A stretch of DNA of 8,311 nucleotides from Oscillospiraceae bacterium (GCA_017646545.1 JAGCMI010000060.1:1-8311); one strand, 5' to 3'. Shown: positions 1 to 6,068, counted from the stretch's first letter. Program-made: numbers and translations. Notes: generated by a model not told the origin, from the letters alone.

Positions 1-1
1 C

Positions 2-610
2 CTTCTGGAATTTGCGGCTCGTCAGCCCAGGCAGTATGCCTCCATGATGTTTGATCCCCAGCAAGGGCTGTGGGCCCATTCTTACTGGGTGCGGCGGAAA
101 AAGGCATTCCCCCGGCGAAATCTGTTCTGGGGACGGGGCAATGGTTGGGTGATCTGCGGATTCCCCATGATTCTCGATCAGATCGGACTGGATCATCCCG
201 AGGCAGGGGAGATTATCCAAATTTATCAGCAGACTTCCCAGGCGCTGCTGAAGTGCATGAATGAAGATTACACCTTCAACACTCTGCTGAAATATCCCTC
301 CTACCGGGAACTGTCTGCCACGGCGCTTATAAGTGCCGGTTGGATGCACGGCATTCGGTGTGGTTATTTGGACGAGAGTTTCTTGGAACCTGCGGTCAAG
401 GCCTTCCGCGCTTGCGTGGATGCCATGGAGGAAACGGAGCATGGCATTTACATGACCGAGATCAGTGGTCCTACCATTCCGCTGCCTCTGCTGCCTAAGT
501 TGGGGTACAAAATGGTGCCCTTGGGCAAAAACTGGAGTTATGGCGTGGCGGCACTGATTTTCGGGGCGATTTCCTATGAAAAGCTCCATCAAGCCGGTTT
601 TGTGAAGTGA
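2..610 (+). CDS. Glycoside hydrolase family 88/105-like unsaturated glycuronyl hydrolase (C-terminal part)
   Basis: The reading frame is open to the left edge (first codons read LLEFAARQPRQYASMM), so the N-terminal part lies outside the window; about 202 residues remain of a family usually about 350-380 long. Family members are (alpha/alpha)6-barrel enzymes that hydrate and remove the 4,5-unsaturated uronic acid left by pectin or glycosaminoglycan lyases. Visible hallmarks are a DPQQGLWAHSYW segment, the signature FWGRGNGW (bases about 125-148), the helix pair SYRELSATALISAGWMHGIRCGYLD, and a closing GKNWSYGVAALIF. The rhamnogalacturonyl hydrolases (YteR/YesR type) fit best, but the exact substrate cannot be told. 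No signal peptide can be judged. No other carbohydrate gene is in view, so any pectin-use cluster would lie to the left. The first internal ATG, at 44, is not the true start. Confidence 0.82.
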   Translation, partial: LLEFAARQPRQYASMMFDPQQGLWAHSYWVRRKKAFPRRNLFWGRGNGWVICGFPMILDQIGLDHPEAGEIIQIYQQTSQALLKCMNEDYTFNTLLKYPSYRELSATALISAGWMHGIRCGYLDESFLEPAVKAFRACVDAMEETEHGIYMTEISGPTIPLPLLPKLGYKMVPLGKNWSYGVAALIFGAISYEKLHQAGFVK

Positions 611-612
611 TT

Positions 613-634
613 TTTGCGCATACGCAAAGTTTTA
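613..634 (+). terminator. Weak hairpin after the glycosidase gene
   Basis: TTTGCG (613-618) pairs with CGCAAA (623-628) around a CATA loop just 2 nt after the stop codon, followed by GTTTTA. The stem is short and the T run is brief and interrupted, so this is at best a leaky terminator. It could also be a small operator for the next gene. Confidence 0.25.
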
Positions 635-635
635 C

Positions 636-664
636 TTGAAAAGTGGCGGCGTGGAGGCTATCAT
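636..664 (+). promoter_or_regulatory. Promoter of the FAD-dependent oxidoreductase gene
   Basis: TTGAAA (636-641) and TATCAT (659-664) are separated by 17 bp; each hexamer is one mismatch from the sigma-70/sigma-A consensus. Transcription would begin near 671 and give a leader of about 64 nt containing the hairpin at 684-716. Confidence 0.55.
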
Positions 665-683
665 ATAGGGCGGAAATGTATTG

Positions 684-716
684 CACCGGGTTTGACAGAA
701 GCGTTCTCTGCCGGTG
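684..716 (+). promoter_or_regulatory. Leader hairpin upstream of the FAD oxidoreductase SD
   Basis: CACCGG (684-689) pairs with CCGGTG (711-716). Inside it, CAGA (696-699) pairs with TCTG (707-710), leaving a one-sided 6-nt bulge. The hairpin ends 4 nt before the AAGGAGG at 721-727 and is followed by TTTT, so it could influence initiation or mRNA stability, or act as a weak attenuator. It does not match any riboswitch class I recognise. Confidence 0.4.
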
Positions 717-720
717 TTTT

Positions 721-727
721 AAGGAGG
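721..727 (+). promoter_or_regulatory. Ribosome binding site deciding the start at 735
   Basis: AAGGAGG lies 7 nt before the ATG at 735. A second ATG at 731 is only 3 nt from this site and opens a four-codon frame ending at 745, so 735 is the real start. Confidence 0.8.
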
Positions 728-734
728 ATAATGG

Positions 735-2102
735 ATGAATTATGATGTGATCATTGTGGGCGCAGGCCCCGGTGGTATTTTTGCTGCCTATGAACTGATG
801 CAGCACAAGCCCGAACTGAAGGTGGCCGTCTTTGAAGCCGGTCATGCCCTCAACAAGCGCTATTGCCCCATTGATGGCGAGAAGGTCAAGTCCTGCATCG
901 GCTGCAAGAGCTGCTCTATTATGAGCGGTTTCGGCGGCGCAGGCGCATTCTCTGACGGTAAGTACAATATCACCAATGATTTTGGCGGCACGCTGTATGA
1001 GTACATCGGCAAGAAGCAGGCGCTGGAGCTGATGCACTATGTGGATAAAATCAATCTGGCCCATGGCGGTGAGGGTACCAAGCTCTACTCCACTGCCGGC
1101 ACCCGGTTCAAGACCCTGTGCATCCAGAATGACCTGCATCTTTTGGACGCAGCTGTCCGTCACTTGGGCACCGACATCAACTATGTGGTGCTGGAAAATA
1201 TCTATGCCTATCTGCAGGACAAGGTGGACTTCTACTTTGACACCCCCGTTTACTCCGTGGCGGTGGCAGAGGGGGGCTATCAGGTGCTGTGCAAGGATGC
1301 CAATTACTTCTGCAAGAAGTGCATCATCTCTGCCGGCCGTATCGGCAGCAAGTGGATGGAAACGGTCTGCCGTGAGCTGGAGATCCCCACCAAGTCTAAC
1401 CGCGTGGACATCGGTGTCCGTGTGGAACTGCCTGCCACTGTCTTTGCCCATCTGACCGACGAGCTCTATGAGAGTAAGATCGTCTACCGCACCAAGCAGT
1501 ATGGCGACAAGGTGCGTACCTTCTGCATGAACCCCAAGGGCGCTGTGGTCAATGAGAATACCAACGGCATCATCACCGTCAACGGTCACAGCTATGAAGA
1601 CCCCGCCCGCCAGACGGAAAATACCAATTTTGCATTGTTGGTTTCCAAGAACTTCTCCGAGCCTTTCAAGGATTCCAACGGCTATGGCGAGTCCATCGCC
1701 CGTCTGAGCAATATGCTGGGCGGCGGTGTTATCGTGCAGCGCTTCGGTGATTTGATCCGCGGCCGCCGTTCCACCCCCAGCCGTATGCAGGATGCCTTCA
1801 TCACCCCCACCTTGAATGCCACCCCCGGCGATCTGAGTCTGGTGCTGCCCAAGCGTATTCTCGATGGCATCATCGAAATGATCTATGCGCTGGATAAGGT
1901 AGCCCCCGGTACTGCCAACGATGATACCTTGCTCTATGGTGTGGAAGTGAAGTTCTACAACATGGAAGTGGAAGTCGACGAGCGTCTGCAGACCCGTCAC
2001 CCCGGTCTGTACATCATCGGTGACGGCAGCGGCATCACCCATTCTCTGTCCCATGCATCCGCCAGCGGTGTCCATGTGGCAAGAGATATCGCAGGTGTGT
2101 AA
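735..2102 (+). CDS. FAD-dependent oxidoreductase, COG2509-like (uncharacterised dehydrogenase)
   Basis: A 455-residue flavoprotein of the NAD(P)/FAD-dependent oxidoreductase type, cytoplasmic with no signal or membrane segment. The N-terminus is a Rossmann FAD-binding fold: GAGPGG at residues 9-14 and an acidic Glu34 at the end of the second strand (VFEAG), which normally binds the FAD ribose. A Cys cluster follows: Cys44, then CxxCxxC at 54/57/60, leading into SGFGGAGAFSDGKYN (about 64-78). The C-terminus has the second flavin motif, GLYIIGDGSGITHSLSHASASG, where FAD-family proteins close the nucleotide site. The substrate is unknown. The Cys cluster could bind a metal or iron-sulfur centre or act in thiol redox chemistry; that is inference. 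The gene is probably monocistronic, with its own promoter and a strong terminator at 2115-2149. The start is fixed by the SD at 721-727. Family placement is fairly sure; the reaction is not. Confidence 0.85.
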   Translation: MNYDVIIVGAGPGGIFAAYELMQHKPELKVAVFEAGHALNKRYCPIDGEKVKSCIGCKSCSIMSGFGGAGAFSDGKYNITNDFGGTLYEYIGKKQALELMHYVDKINLAHGGEGTKLYSTAGTRFKTLCIQNDLHLLDAAVRHLGTDINYVVLENIYAYLQDKVDFYFDTPVYSVAVAEGGYQVLCKDANYFCKKCIISAGRIGSKWMETVCRELEIPTKSNRVDIGVRVELPATVFAHLTDELYESKIVYRTKQYGDKVRTFCMNPKGAVVNENTNGIITVNGHSYEDPARQTENTNFALLVSKNFSEPFKDSNGYGESIARLSNMLGGGVIVQRFGDLIRGRRSTPSRMQDAFITPTLNATPGDLSLVLPKRILDGIIEMIYALDKVAPGTANDDTLLYGVEVKFYNMEVEVDERLQTRHPGLYIIGDGSGITHSLSHASASGVHVARDIAGV

Positions 2103-2114
2103 CACATGAAAATC

Positions 2115-2149
2115 AGCCGCTTCCTGTTGTTTCAGGAAGCGGCTTTTTT
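2115..2149 (+). terminator. Rho-independent terminator of the FAD oxidoreductase gene
   Basis: AGCCGCTTCCTG (2115-2126) pairs perfectly over 12 bp with CAGGAAGCGGCT (2133-2144) around a 6-nt loop. A run of six T (2144-2149) follows directly. The stem begins 12 nt after the stop codon. Confidence 0.92.
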
Positions 2150-2151
2150 GC

Positions 2152-2180
2152 TTGCAGGGAGAAATTCTTTGTGGTAAAAT
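2152..2180 (+). promoter_or_regulatory. Promoter of the msrA operon
   Basis: An extended -10 is present: TGG followed by TAAAAT (2175-2180). A weak -35, TTGCAG (2152-2157), sits 17 bp upstream. The site lies just after the preceding terminator and about 25 nt before the msrA start, which suits a short leader. Confidence 0.5.
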
Positions 2181-2205
2181 AAAAGAAAAAAGCAGGAGGG
2201 CCAAT

Positions 2206-2703
2206 ATGGAAAAGGCATATTTTGCAGGCGGTTGTTTCTGGTGCATTACGCCCACATTCCGCTGTATGGAGGGCGTTTTGGATGTGGTCAGCGGTTATTC
2301 CGGCGGCGATGAAGTAAATCCTACTTATGAGGATGTAAAATCCCAGCGCACCGGTCACCGGGAGGCTATTTGTGTCCAGTATGACCCGGCTTTGGTGTCC
2401 TACGAGAGCCTGCTGCAGATTTATCTCGACAGCGTTGACCCCTTTGACGAGGGCGGTCAGTTCATTGACCGGGGATTTTCTTATACCCTTGCGGTGTATT
2501 ACAACACCGCAGAAGAAAAGGAAACGGTGCTGCGTCTGTTGGGCAAGCTGGAAGCGCAGGCAGGCAAGAAACCCTTTGTAGCAGTGGAAGCCTACAAGAA
2601 TTTCTACACCGCGGAAGAATATCATCAAAATTATGACCTGAAAAATCCGGAGGAATTCCAGCGGGAATTGGTGCAGTCCGGTCGGGTCAAGGAGGAAGAA
2701 TAA
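2206..2703 (+). CDS. msrA: Peptide-methionine (S)-S-oxide reductase MsrA
   Basis: Reduces the S-diastereomer of methionine sulfoxide in oxidised proteins, normally recycled by thioredoxin; cytoplasmic. At 165 residues it is a compact single-domain MsrA. The catalytic motif GCFWC is at residues 9-13, with Cys10 as the sulfenic-acid-forming nucleophile. YEDV...RTGHREA (41-54) carries the conserved active-site Glu (Glu53), and DPFDEGGQFIDRGFSY corresponds to the conserved DP..GQ..DRG..Y segment that contributes the active-site Asp and Tyr. No Cys occurs in the C-terminal tail, so the resolving Cys must be Cys13, Cys20 or Cys56, or an external thiol. I chose ATG 2206 over an in-frame ATG at 2152 because a GGAGG SD (2195-2199) precedes 2206 and the earlier ATG overlaps the promoter. 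It is the first gene of an operon with the 75-residue protein and the SDR. Confidence 0.93.
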   Translation: MEKAYFAGGCFWCITPTFRCMEGVLDVVSGYSGGDEVNPTYEDVKSQRTGHREAICVQYDPALVSYESLLQIYLDSVDPFDEGGQFIDRGFSYTLAVYYNTAEEKETVLRLLGKLEAQAGKKPFVAVEAYKNFYTAEEYHQNYDLKNPEEFQRELVQSGRVKEEE

Positions 2704-2704
2704 C

Positions 2705-2932
2705 ATGAGAGAATACGAAGTGGTTTCCACCTACTTAAACGGCTGCGCCGGCGCGGCCTATCCCCAGACCGATTTCGAAGAGGTGGAAATTGAAAGCCCC
2801 GAAGCCTACCTGAAGGAAAAATTCGGCAAGGATAGCCAGCATTTTGTCAAGTCGGTGGGAGAGCGGGGACAGCTGGTCTACACCTTTGACAACGGCACGG
2901 TGACGCACATCTACGAATTTACAGAACTGTGA
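2705..2932 (+). CDS. Small conserved-looking protein of unknown function (75 aa)
   Basis: I do not recognise this protein. Starting 1 nt after the msrA stop, with AAGGAGG (2689-2695) inside the msrA end serving as its SD, it is clearly translated with msrA. It is soluble and acidic, has a single Cys (Cys14, in LNGCAG), and no membrane segment or signal. The pattern of charged and hydrophobic residues (FEEVEIESPEAYLKEKF, then GQLVYTFDNGTVTHIYEFTEL) suggests a small alpha/beta fold with a strand-rich C-terminus. The next gene, an SDR, begins 9 nt after its stop. The position suggests a role linked to methionine sulfoxide repair or redox stress, but that rests on neighbourhood alone. Confidence 0.78.
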   Translation: MREYEVVSTYLNGCAGAAYPQTDFEEVEIESPEAYLKEKFGKDSQHFVKSVGERGQLVYTFDNGTVTHIYEFTEL

Positions 2933-2941
2933 GGAAAACCT

Positions 2942-3652
2942 ATGTTTCAGGATAAAGTGGTGGTCATTACCGGTGGCGCCAAGGGCATTGGCAAGTGCAC
3001 CGCAGAGGAATTTGCCAAGCAGGGCGCCTGCGTATGCATCATTGATGCGGTGGAGGGCGACCACTATGTGGGCGATATTGCCCACAAGGAAGTGCTGGAG
3101 GACTTTGCCCGGGACGTGATTGAAAAATACGGTCGGGTGGATGTACTGGTGAACAATGCACCCCCTGTTTTCAAGGGCATCGATTCTTGCAGCTATGAGG
3201 AGTTTCAGCGCTCCATGGCCATCGGTGTTACCGCGCCTTTTTACCTGAGCAAGCTGTTTATGCCCTATTTTACGCCCGGTGCCAGCATCATCAATATTTC
3301 CTCCTCCCGGGACCGCATGAGCCAGCCCCAGAGTGAAAGCTATACCGCTGCCAAGGGTGGCATTGCGGCGCTGACCCACGCATTGGCGGTGAGTTTGTCT
3401 GGAAAGGTGCGGGTCAATTCCATTTCCCCCGGCTGGATTGACCGGGAATACACCGTCTATGAAGGCCCGGATGCTCTGCAGCAGCCGGCTGGCCGGGTGG
3501 GCAATCCTTTGGATATTGCCAATATGGTGCTGTTTTTGGCTTCGGAGAAGGCAGGTTTTATCACCGGTGAGAATATCTGCATCGATGGCGGCCAGACCCG
3601 CCTGATGATCTACCATGGTGATCACGGCTGGAGTTTGGATGCCAAAGGCTGA
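2942..3652 (+). CDS. Short-chain dehydrogenase/reductase (SDR), classical type
   Basis: A 236-residue cytoplasmic NAD(P)-dependent oxidoreductase with one Rossmann domain. The cofactor motif TGGAKGIG is at 10-17, and Asp35 at the end of the second strand favours NAD(H) over NADP(H). Next come NNAPP (71-75, where most relatives have NNAG), INISSS with catalytic Ser121, and YTAAK with Tyr134 and Lys138. PGW then follows the active site, and an IDGG near the C-terminus leads into a MIYHGDHGW tail. The usual catalytic-tetrad Asn in the vNl.g.f helix appears as Gly95 (IGVTAPF). The start has a GAGG-type SD 9 nt after the upstream stop, so it belongs to the msrA operon. The substrate cannot be inferred; sugar, polyol or keto-acyl compounds are typical for the family. 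Confidence 0.9.
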   Translation: MFQDKVVVITGGAKGIGKCTAEEFAKQGACVCIIDAVEGDHYVGDIAHKEVLEDFARDVIEKYGRVDVLVNNAPPVFKGIDSCSYEEFQRSMAIGVTAPFYLSKLFMPYFTPGASIINISSSRDRMSQPQSESYTAAKGGIAALTHALAVSLSGKVRVNSISPGWIDREYTVYEGPDALQQPAGRVGNPLDIANMVLFLASEKAGFITGENICIDGGQTRLMIYHGDHGWSLDAKG

Positions 3653-3672
3653 GGCTGTCTACGAAGCGGAGG

Positions 3673-3701
3673 TTGCCCCCGAAAGGGTTTTGTGCTATCT
3701 T
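3673..3701 (+). promoter_or_regulatory. Possible promoter of the HTH-SOR gene, with a small dyad
   Basis: TTGCCC (3673-3678) lies 17 bp before TATCTT (3696-3701), which is preceded by TGC, an extended -10. The spacer contains the dyad CCC-GAAA-GGG (3678-3687), which might be a small hairpin or an operator for autoregulation. No clear terminator follows the SDR gene, so readthrough from the msrA operon is also possible. Confidence 0.4.
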
Positions 3702-3725
3702 TTTCCGTGAAAGGAAGGGAAGGGT

Positions 3726-4310
3726 ATGAACACTTATGTTACCGGCGCGGCCATCAAGCAGTTGCGGGAAAAGCAGAATCTCACCCAGGCGGAACTGGCG
3801 GAGAGAATTGGTGTCAGCAGTAAGACCGTTTCCAAATGGGAAACTGCCAAGGGCCTGCCGGATATTTCTCTGTTGCAGCCTCTGGCCCAGGTACTGGGCA
3901 TCTCCGTCATGGAACTGATGCAGGGGCAACAGATTGAAAACAAGAATATTTCTGCCAATATGCTCCGCAGTAAATTCTATGTCTGCCCCCTCTGCGGCAA
4001 TGTGATCCACAGCATGGGAGATGCGCTTTTCAGCTGCTGCGGCATACAGCTGCCGGCATTGGAAGCAGAAGAAGGGGATGAAGAACATATCCTCACCATG
4101 GAAAATGTGGAGGATGAGCAGTTTCTCACCATTGCCCATCCCATGACCAAGCAGCATTACATCAGCTTCCTGGCCTATGTGACATCGGATCGGCTGCAGA
4201 TGGTGAAACTCTATCCCGAGGGAAATGCGGAAACCAGAATCCGGCTGCGGGGCAGGGGATTTTTGTATTACTACTGCAATCGCCACGGCTTGTTTAAGAA
4301 AAAAGTATAA
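3726..4310 (+). CDS. XRE-type helix-turn-helix fused to a desulfoferrodoxin/superoxide reductase-like domain
   Basis: A 194-residue two-domain protein. Residues 7-66 form a Cro/C1-type HTH: AAIKQLREKQNLTQAELAERI, then GVSSKTVSKWETAKGLPD with recognition helix about 31-41. Residues 84-190 align by motif with 2Fe superoxide reductase (desulfoferrodoxin). The rubredoxin-like centre I is CPLC (Cys87, Cys90) plus the pair Cys104-Cys105. The catalytic centre II ligands are His121, His138 and His144 (HPMTKQH) and Cys184/His187 (CNRHGLF). Spacing of the last ligands matches the known enzyme: 6 between the paired His and 3 between Cys and His. The residue before His121 is Glu120 where the enzyme usually has Lys. 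HTH-Dfx fusions are, to my knowledge, a recognised architecture in Firmicutes with poorly known function. It may be a superoxide/redox-responsive regulator, an SOR enzyme with a DNA-binding tether, or both. A purine-rich SD (AAGGAAGGGAAGGG) precedes the start. Confidence 0.88.
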   Translation: MNTYVTGAAIKQLREKQNLTQAELAERIGVSSKTVSKWETAKGLPDISLLQPLAQVLGISVMELMQGQQIENKNISANMLRSKFYVCPLCGNVIHSMGDALFSCCGIQLPALEAEEGDEEHILTMENVEDEQFLTIAHPMTKQHYISFLAYVTSDRLQMVKLYPEGNAETRIRLRGRGFLYYYCNRHGLFKKKV

Positions 4311-4315
4311 GAAAA

Positions 4316-4353
4316 CCCGGAATTGGAAGAACTCCAATTCCGGGGATTTTTTT
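4316..4353. terminator. Bidirectional terminator between convergent genes
   Basis: CCCGGAATTGGA (4316-4327) pairs over 12 bp with TCCAATTCCGGG (4333-4344) around a 5-nt AGAAC loop. Seven T (4347-4353) follow on the plus strand. On the minus strand the stem is followed by TTTTC, from AAAA at 4312-4315. The stop codon of the minus-strand aldolase overlaps the plus-strand T run. It serves the HTH-SOR gene strongly and the aldolase gene moderately. Confidence 0.9.
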
Positions 4354-5377
4354 AAGCCATCAGCTTTTTCAGCAGCGCCAGAAGGGCATCCACCTCTTGT
4401 TCGGTGGTGTGCCATGCGGTGACGAAGCGGATGCAGGTGTGATTTTCGTCCGCAGCAGACCAAACTTCAAAAGAAACCTGGTCCTTCAGCGCCTCCACCA
4501 CGGCATTGGGCAGAATGGGGAAGAGCTGATTGCTGGGACTATCAATGAGCATGGGGATGGAAAGTGCCTGCAAGCCCGCAGAGAGCCTCTGAGCGGCTTT
4601 TACGGAGTCATGGGCAAGTTCCATATACAATCCATCTTCCAGCGCAGCAGCGTACTGAACGCCTAACAGACGTCCCTTGGCCAGCATAGCGCCCTGCTGT
4701 TTGAGGCAGCGACGGAAAGAGGGCATCAGATCGGCGTTGGTGATCACCATGGCCTCGCCAAAGAGCAGACCGTTTTTGGTGCCACCGATGGTAAAGGCAT
4801 CGCAGGTGGCGGCATAATCGGCAAAGCTTGTGTCGGATACAACCATGGCGCAGGCCAGACGGGCGCCGTCGCAGTAAAGATACAGTCCAAATTCATCGCA
4901 GACCTGCCGTAGCTGCAACAGTTCTTCCTTGGAGTAAACCGTGCCCAGTTCCGTGGTGTTGGAGATGTAGACCACCTTGGGGGCGGGGGAGGTTTCGTCG
5001 TTGCAGTAGGCAAGGCACAGCTTTTTTACCTGTTGGGCGGTGATTTTGCCGTCGATGGCAGGCGCAAGGAAAATGCGGTGACCATTGTGTTCAATGGCGC
5101 CGGCTTCGTGGACCTGAATGTGGCCGCTGTCCGGGGCGATGACCGCCTCCCAAGGCCGCAGGAATGCGCCCAGCGCGGTCTTGTTGGCCTGGGTGCCACC
5201 GGGGATGAAGTGGACTTCTGCGGTGGGGCAGTTGCACAGCTGGCGAATCAGATCCGCAGCTTTTTGGCAGTAGGGATCCATGCCGTAGCCCACGGTCAGT
5301 TCCAGATTGGTTTTGCACAGCGCCTCCATTACCTTGGGGTGGGCGCCGTTGCTGTAGTCATTTCGAAAGTGCAGCAT
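4352..5377 (-). CDS. Threonine aldolase family PLP-dependent lyase (low-specificity L-threonine aldolase-like)
   Basis: A 341-residue fold-type I PLP enzyme of the beta-eliminating lyase/threonine aldolase family (Pfam Beta_elim_lyase). Such enzymes split L-threonine or L-allo-threonine into glycine and acetaldehyde in the cytoplasm. Visible features are FRNDYSNGAHP near the start, GGTQAN (60-65) in the phosphate-binding region, the His-rich GHIQVHEAGAIEHNGH (85-100) that stacks on the cofactor, DGARL (170-174) holding the pyridine-nitrogen Asp170, and GGTKNG with Lys201 as the likely Schiff-base lysine. Length fits the family. It begins 18 nt after the upstream methyltransferase with SD GAGGT (complement of 5384-5388, 6 nt spacing), so it is the second gene of a minus-strand operon. 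Other members act on phenylserine or 3-hydroxy amino acids, so the true substrate is open and I withhold a symbol. Confidence 0.88.
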   Translation of the reverse strand: MLHFRNDYSNGAHPKVMEALCKTNLELTVGYGMDPYCQKAADLIRQLCNCPTAEVHFIPGGTQANKTALGAFLRPWEAVIAPDSGHIQVHEAGAIEHNGHRIFLAPAIDGKITAQQVKKLCLAYCNDETSPAPKVVYISNTTELGTVYSKEELLQLRQVCDEFGLYLYCDGARLACAMVVSDTSFADYAATCDAFTIGGTKNGLLFGEAMVITNADLMPSFRRCLKQQGAMLAKGRLLGVQYAAALEDGLYMELAHDSVKAAQRLSAGLQALSIPMLIDSPSNQLFPILPNAVVEALKDQVSFEVWSAADENHTCIRFVTAWHTTEQEVDALLALLKKLMA

Positions 5378-5395
5378 AAGATTACCTCGTTTTAT

Positions 5396-6061
5396 TCACC
5401 AAATAAATGGGATTAGTCTGTATTTTACCTTTTGCTTATATTCTGCATAACCCGTTAATTCCCGGGTCAGCAGGTTTTCTTCGTCCTTCAGCCGCACAAT
5501 AATGATGGCGGGGTAGAAGGCGAAAATGAGGAGGGAATACCAAGAACCCAAAATCAACGGGATCGTCAAAAACAGCAGCAAGGTGGCAGAGTACATGGGG
5601 TGGCGGACGATGCCGTAAAGCCCCGTGTCCACCACGGTCTGTCCCTCTTCTACCCGGATGGTGCGGCTAAGATAAGCATTTTCCCGCATGACTTCAGCAT
5701 ACAAAAGATATGCCAGCAGGAACAAAAGGGAGGAAATGATGGTGACCGCTTTGGGCATATTCGACCAGCCGAAACGGAAGTCCAGACCTGCCACCACAAA
5801 GCCACCAATGAACATCAGCGCGGAAAAAGCCAGAACACCCTTTTGGGCAGCTTGCTTTTCCTTGGCATCCAGCCGCTTGGACAGAAAATCCGGGGATTTG
5901 AAGAACATGACAAAGCCGGCAATCAGCATGGGAATGAACAGCAGCGCCATCAGCAGCCAGCCGCTGGGGTAGTGCAGCGTACCTGCCGGCAGAAACAGCA
6001 GAAGTCCCACCATCAGAAAACCTGCGGTGAATTTTGCCAGTGCGCTTATGAGAAGTTTCAT
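5396..6061 (-). CDS. Membrane methyltransferase of the isoprenylcysteine carboxyl methyltransferase (ICMT/PEMT-like) family
   Basis: A 221-residue integral membrane protein with about five hydrophobic segments: roughly residues 3-25, 34-54, 76-93, 104-122 and a re-entrant or paired helix at 159-190. The C-terminal half has the SAM-binding hallmark of the family: GLYGIVRHPMY (147-157, with Arg153-His154-Pro155) and, after the last helix, RLKDEENLL (Glu194-Glu195), then GYAEYKQKVKYRLIP. Bacterial members methylate mostly unknown carboxyl, lipid or small-molecule substrates; bacteria generally lack prenylated CAAX proteins. I placed the start at 6061 rather than at an in-frame ATG at 6109 because an AAGGAGG SD sits 7 nt before 6061 and the longer form would run over the promoter. 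It is cotranscribed with the aldolase downstream; a functional link is not evident. Confidence 0.86.
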   Translation of the reverse strand: MKLLISALAKFTAGFLMVGLLLFLPAGTLHYPSGWLLMALLFIPMLIAGFVMFFKSPDFLSKRLDAKEKQAAQKGVLAFSALMFIGGFVVAGLDFRFGWSNMPKAVTIISSLLFLLAYLLYAEVMRENAYLSRTIRVEEGQTVVDTGLYGIVRHPMYSATLLLFLTIPLILGSWYSLLIFAFYPAIIIVRLKDEENLLTRELTGYAEYKQKVKYRLIPFIW

Positions 6062-6068
6062 AATTTCC

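Noticed and set aside
692..697. Perfect TTGACA -35 hexamer in the FAD gene leader
   Set aside because: The matching -10 position (715-720, TGTTTT) is poor, and transcription would start at or after the SD. The promoter at 636-664 fits much better.
731..745. Four-codon upstream frame (ATG at 731) overlapping the FAD gene start
   Set aside because: It is only 3 nt from the SD, so initiation there is unlikely; it is probably a chance overlap.
495..2255. A 586-codon open frame on the minus strand
   Set aside because: It lies antisense to the well-supported FAD oxidoreductase, recognised by motif. Its translation is rich in His, Gly, Ile and Ala with no recognisable domain, as expected from codon bias of the sense gene.
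2735..3625. A 296-codon minus-strand open frame
   Set aside because: It is antisense to the 75-residue protein and SDR genes, has no SD and shows no recognisable motif; the SDR has complete family motifs.
3561..4463. A 300-codon minus-strand open frame
   Set aside because: It crosses a strong terminator and overlaps two well-supported genes; the composition is shadow-like.
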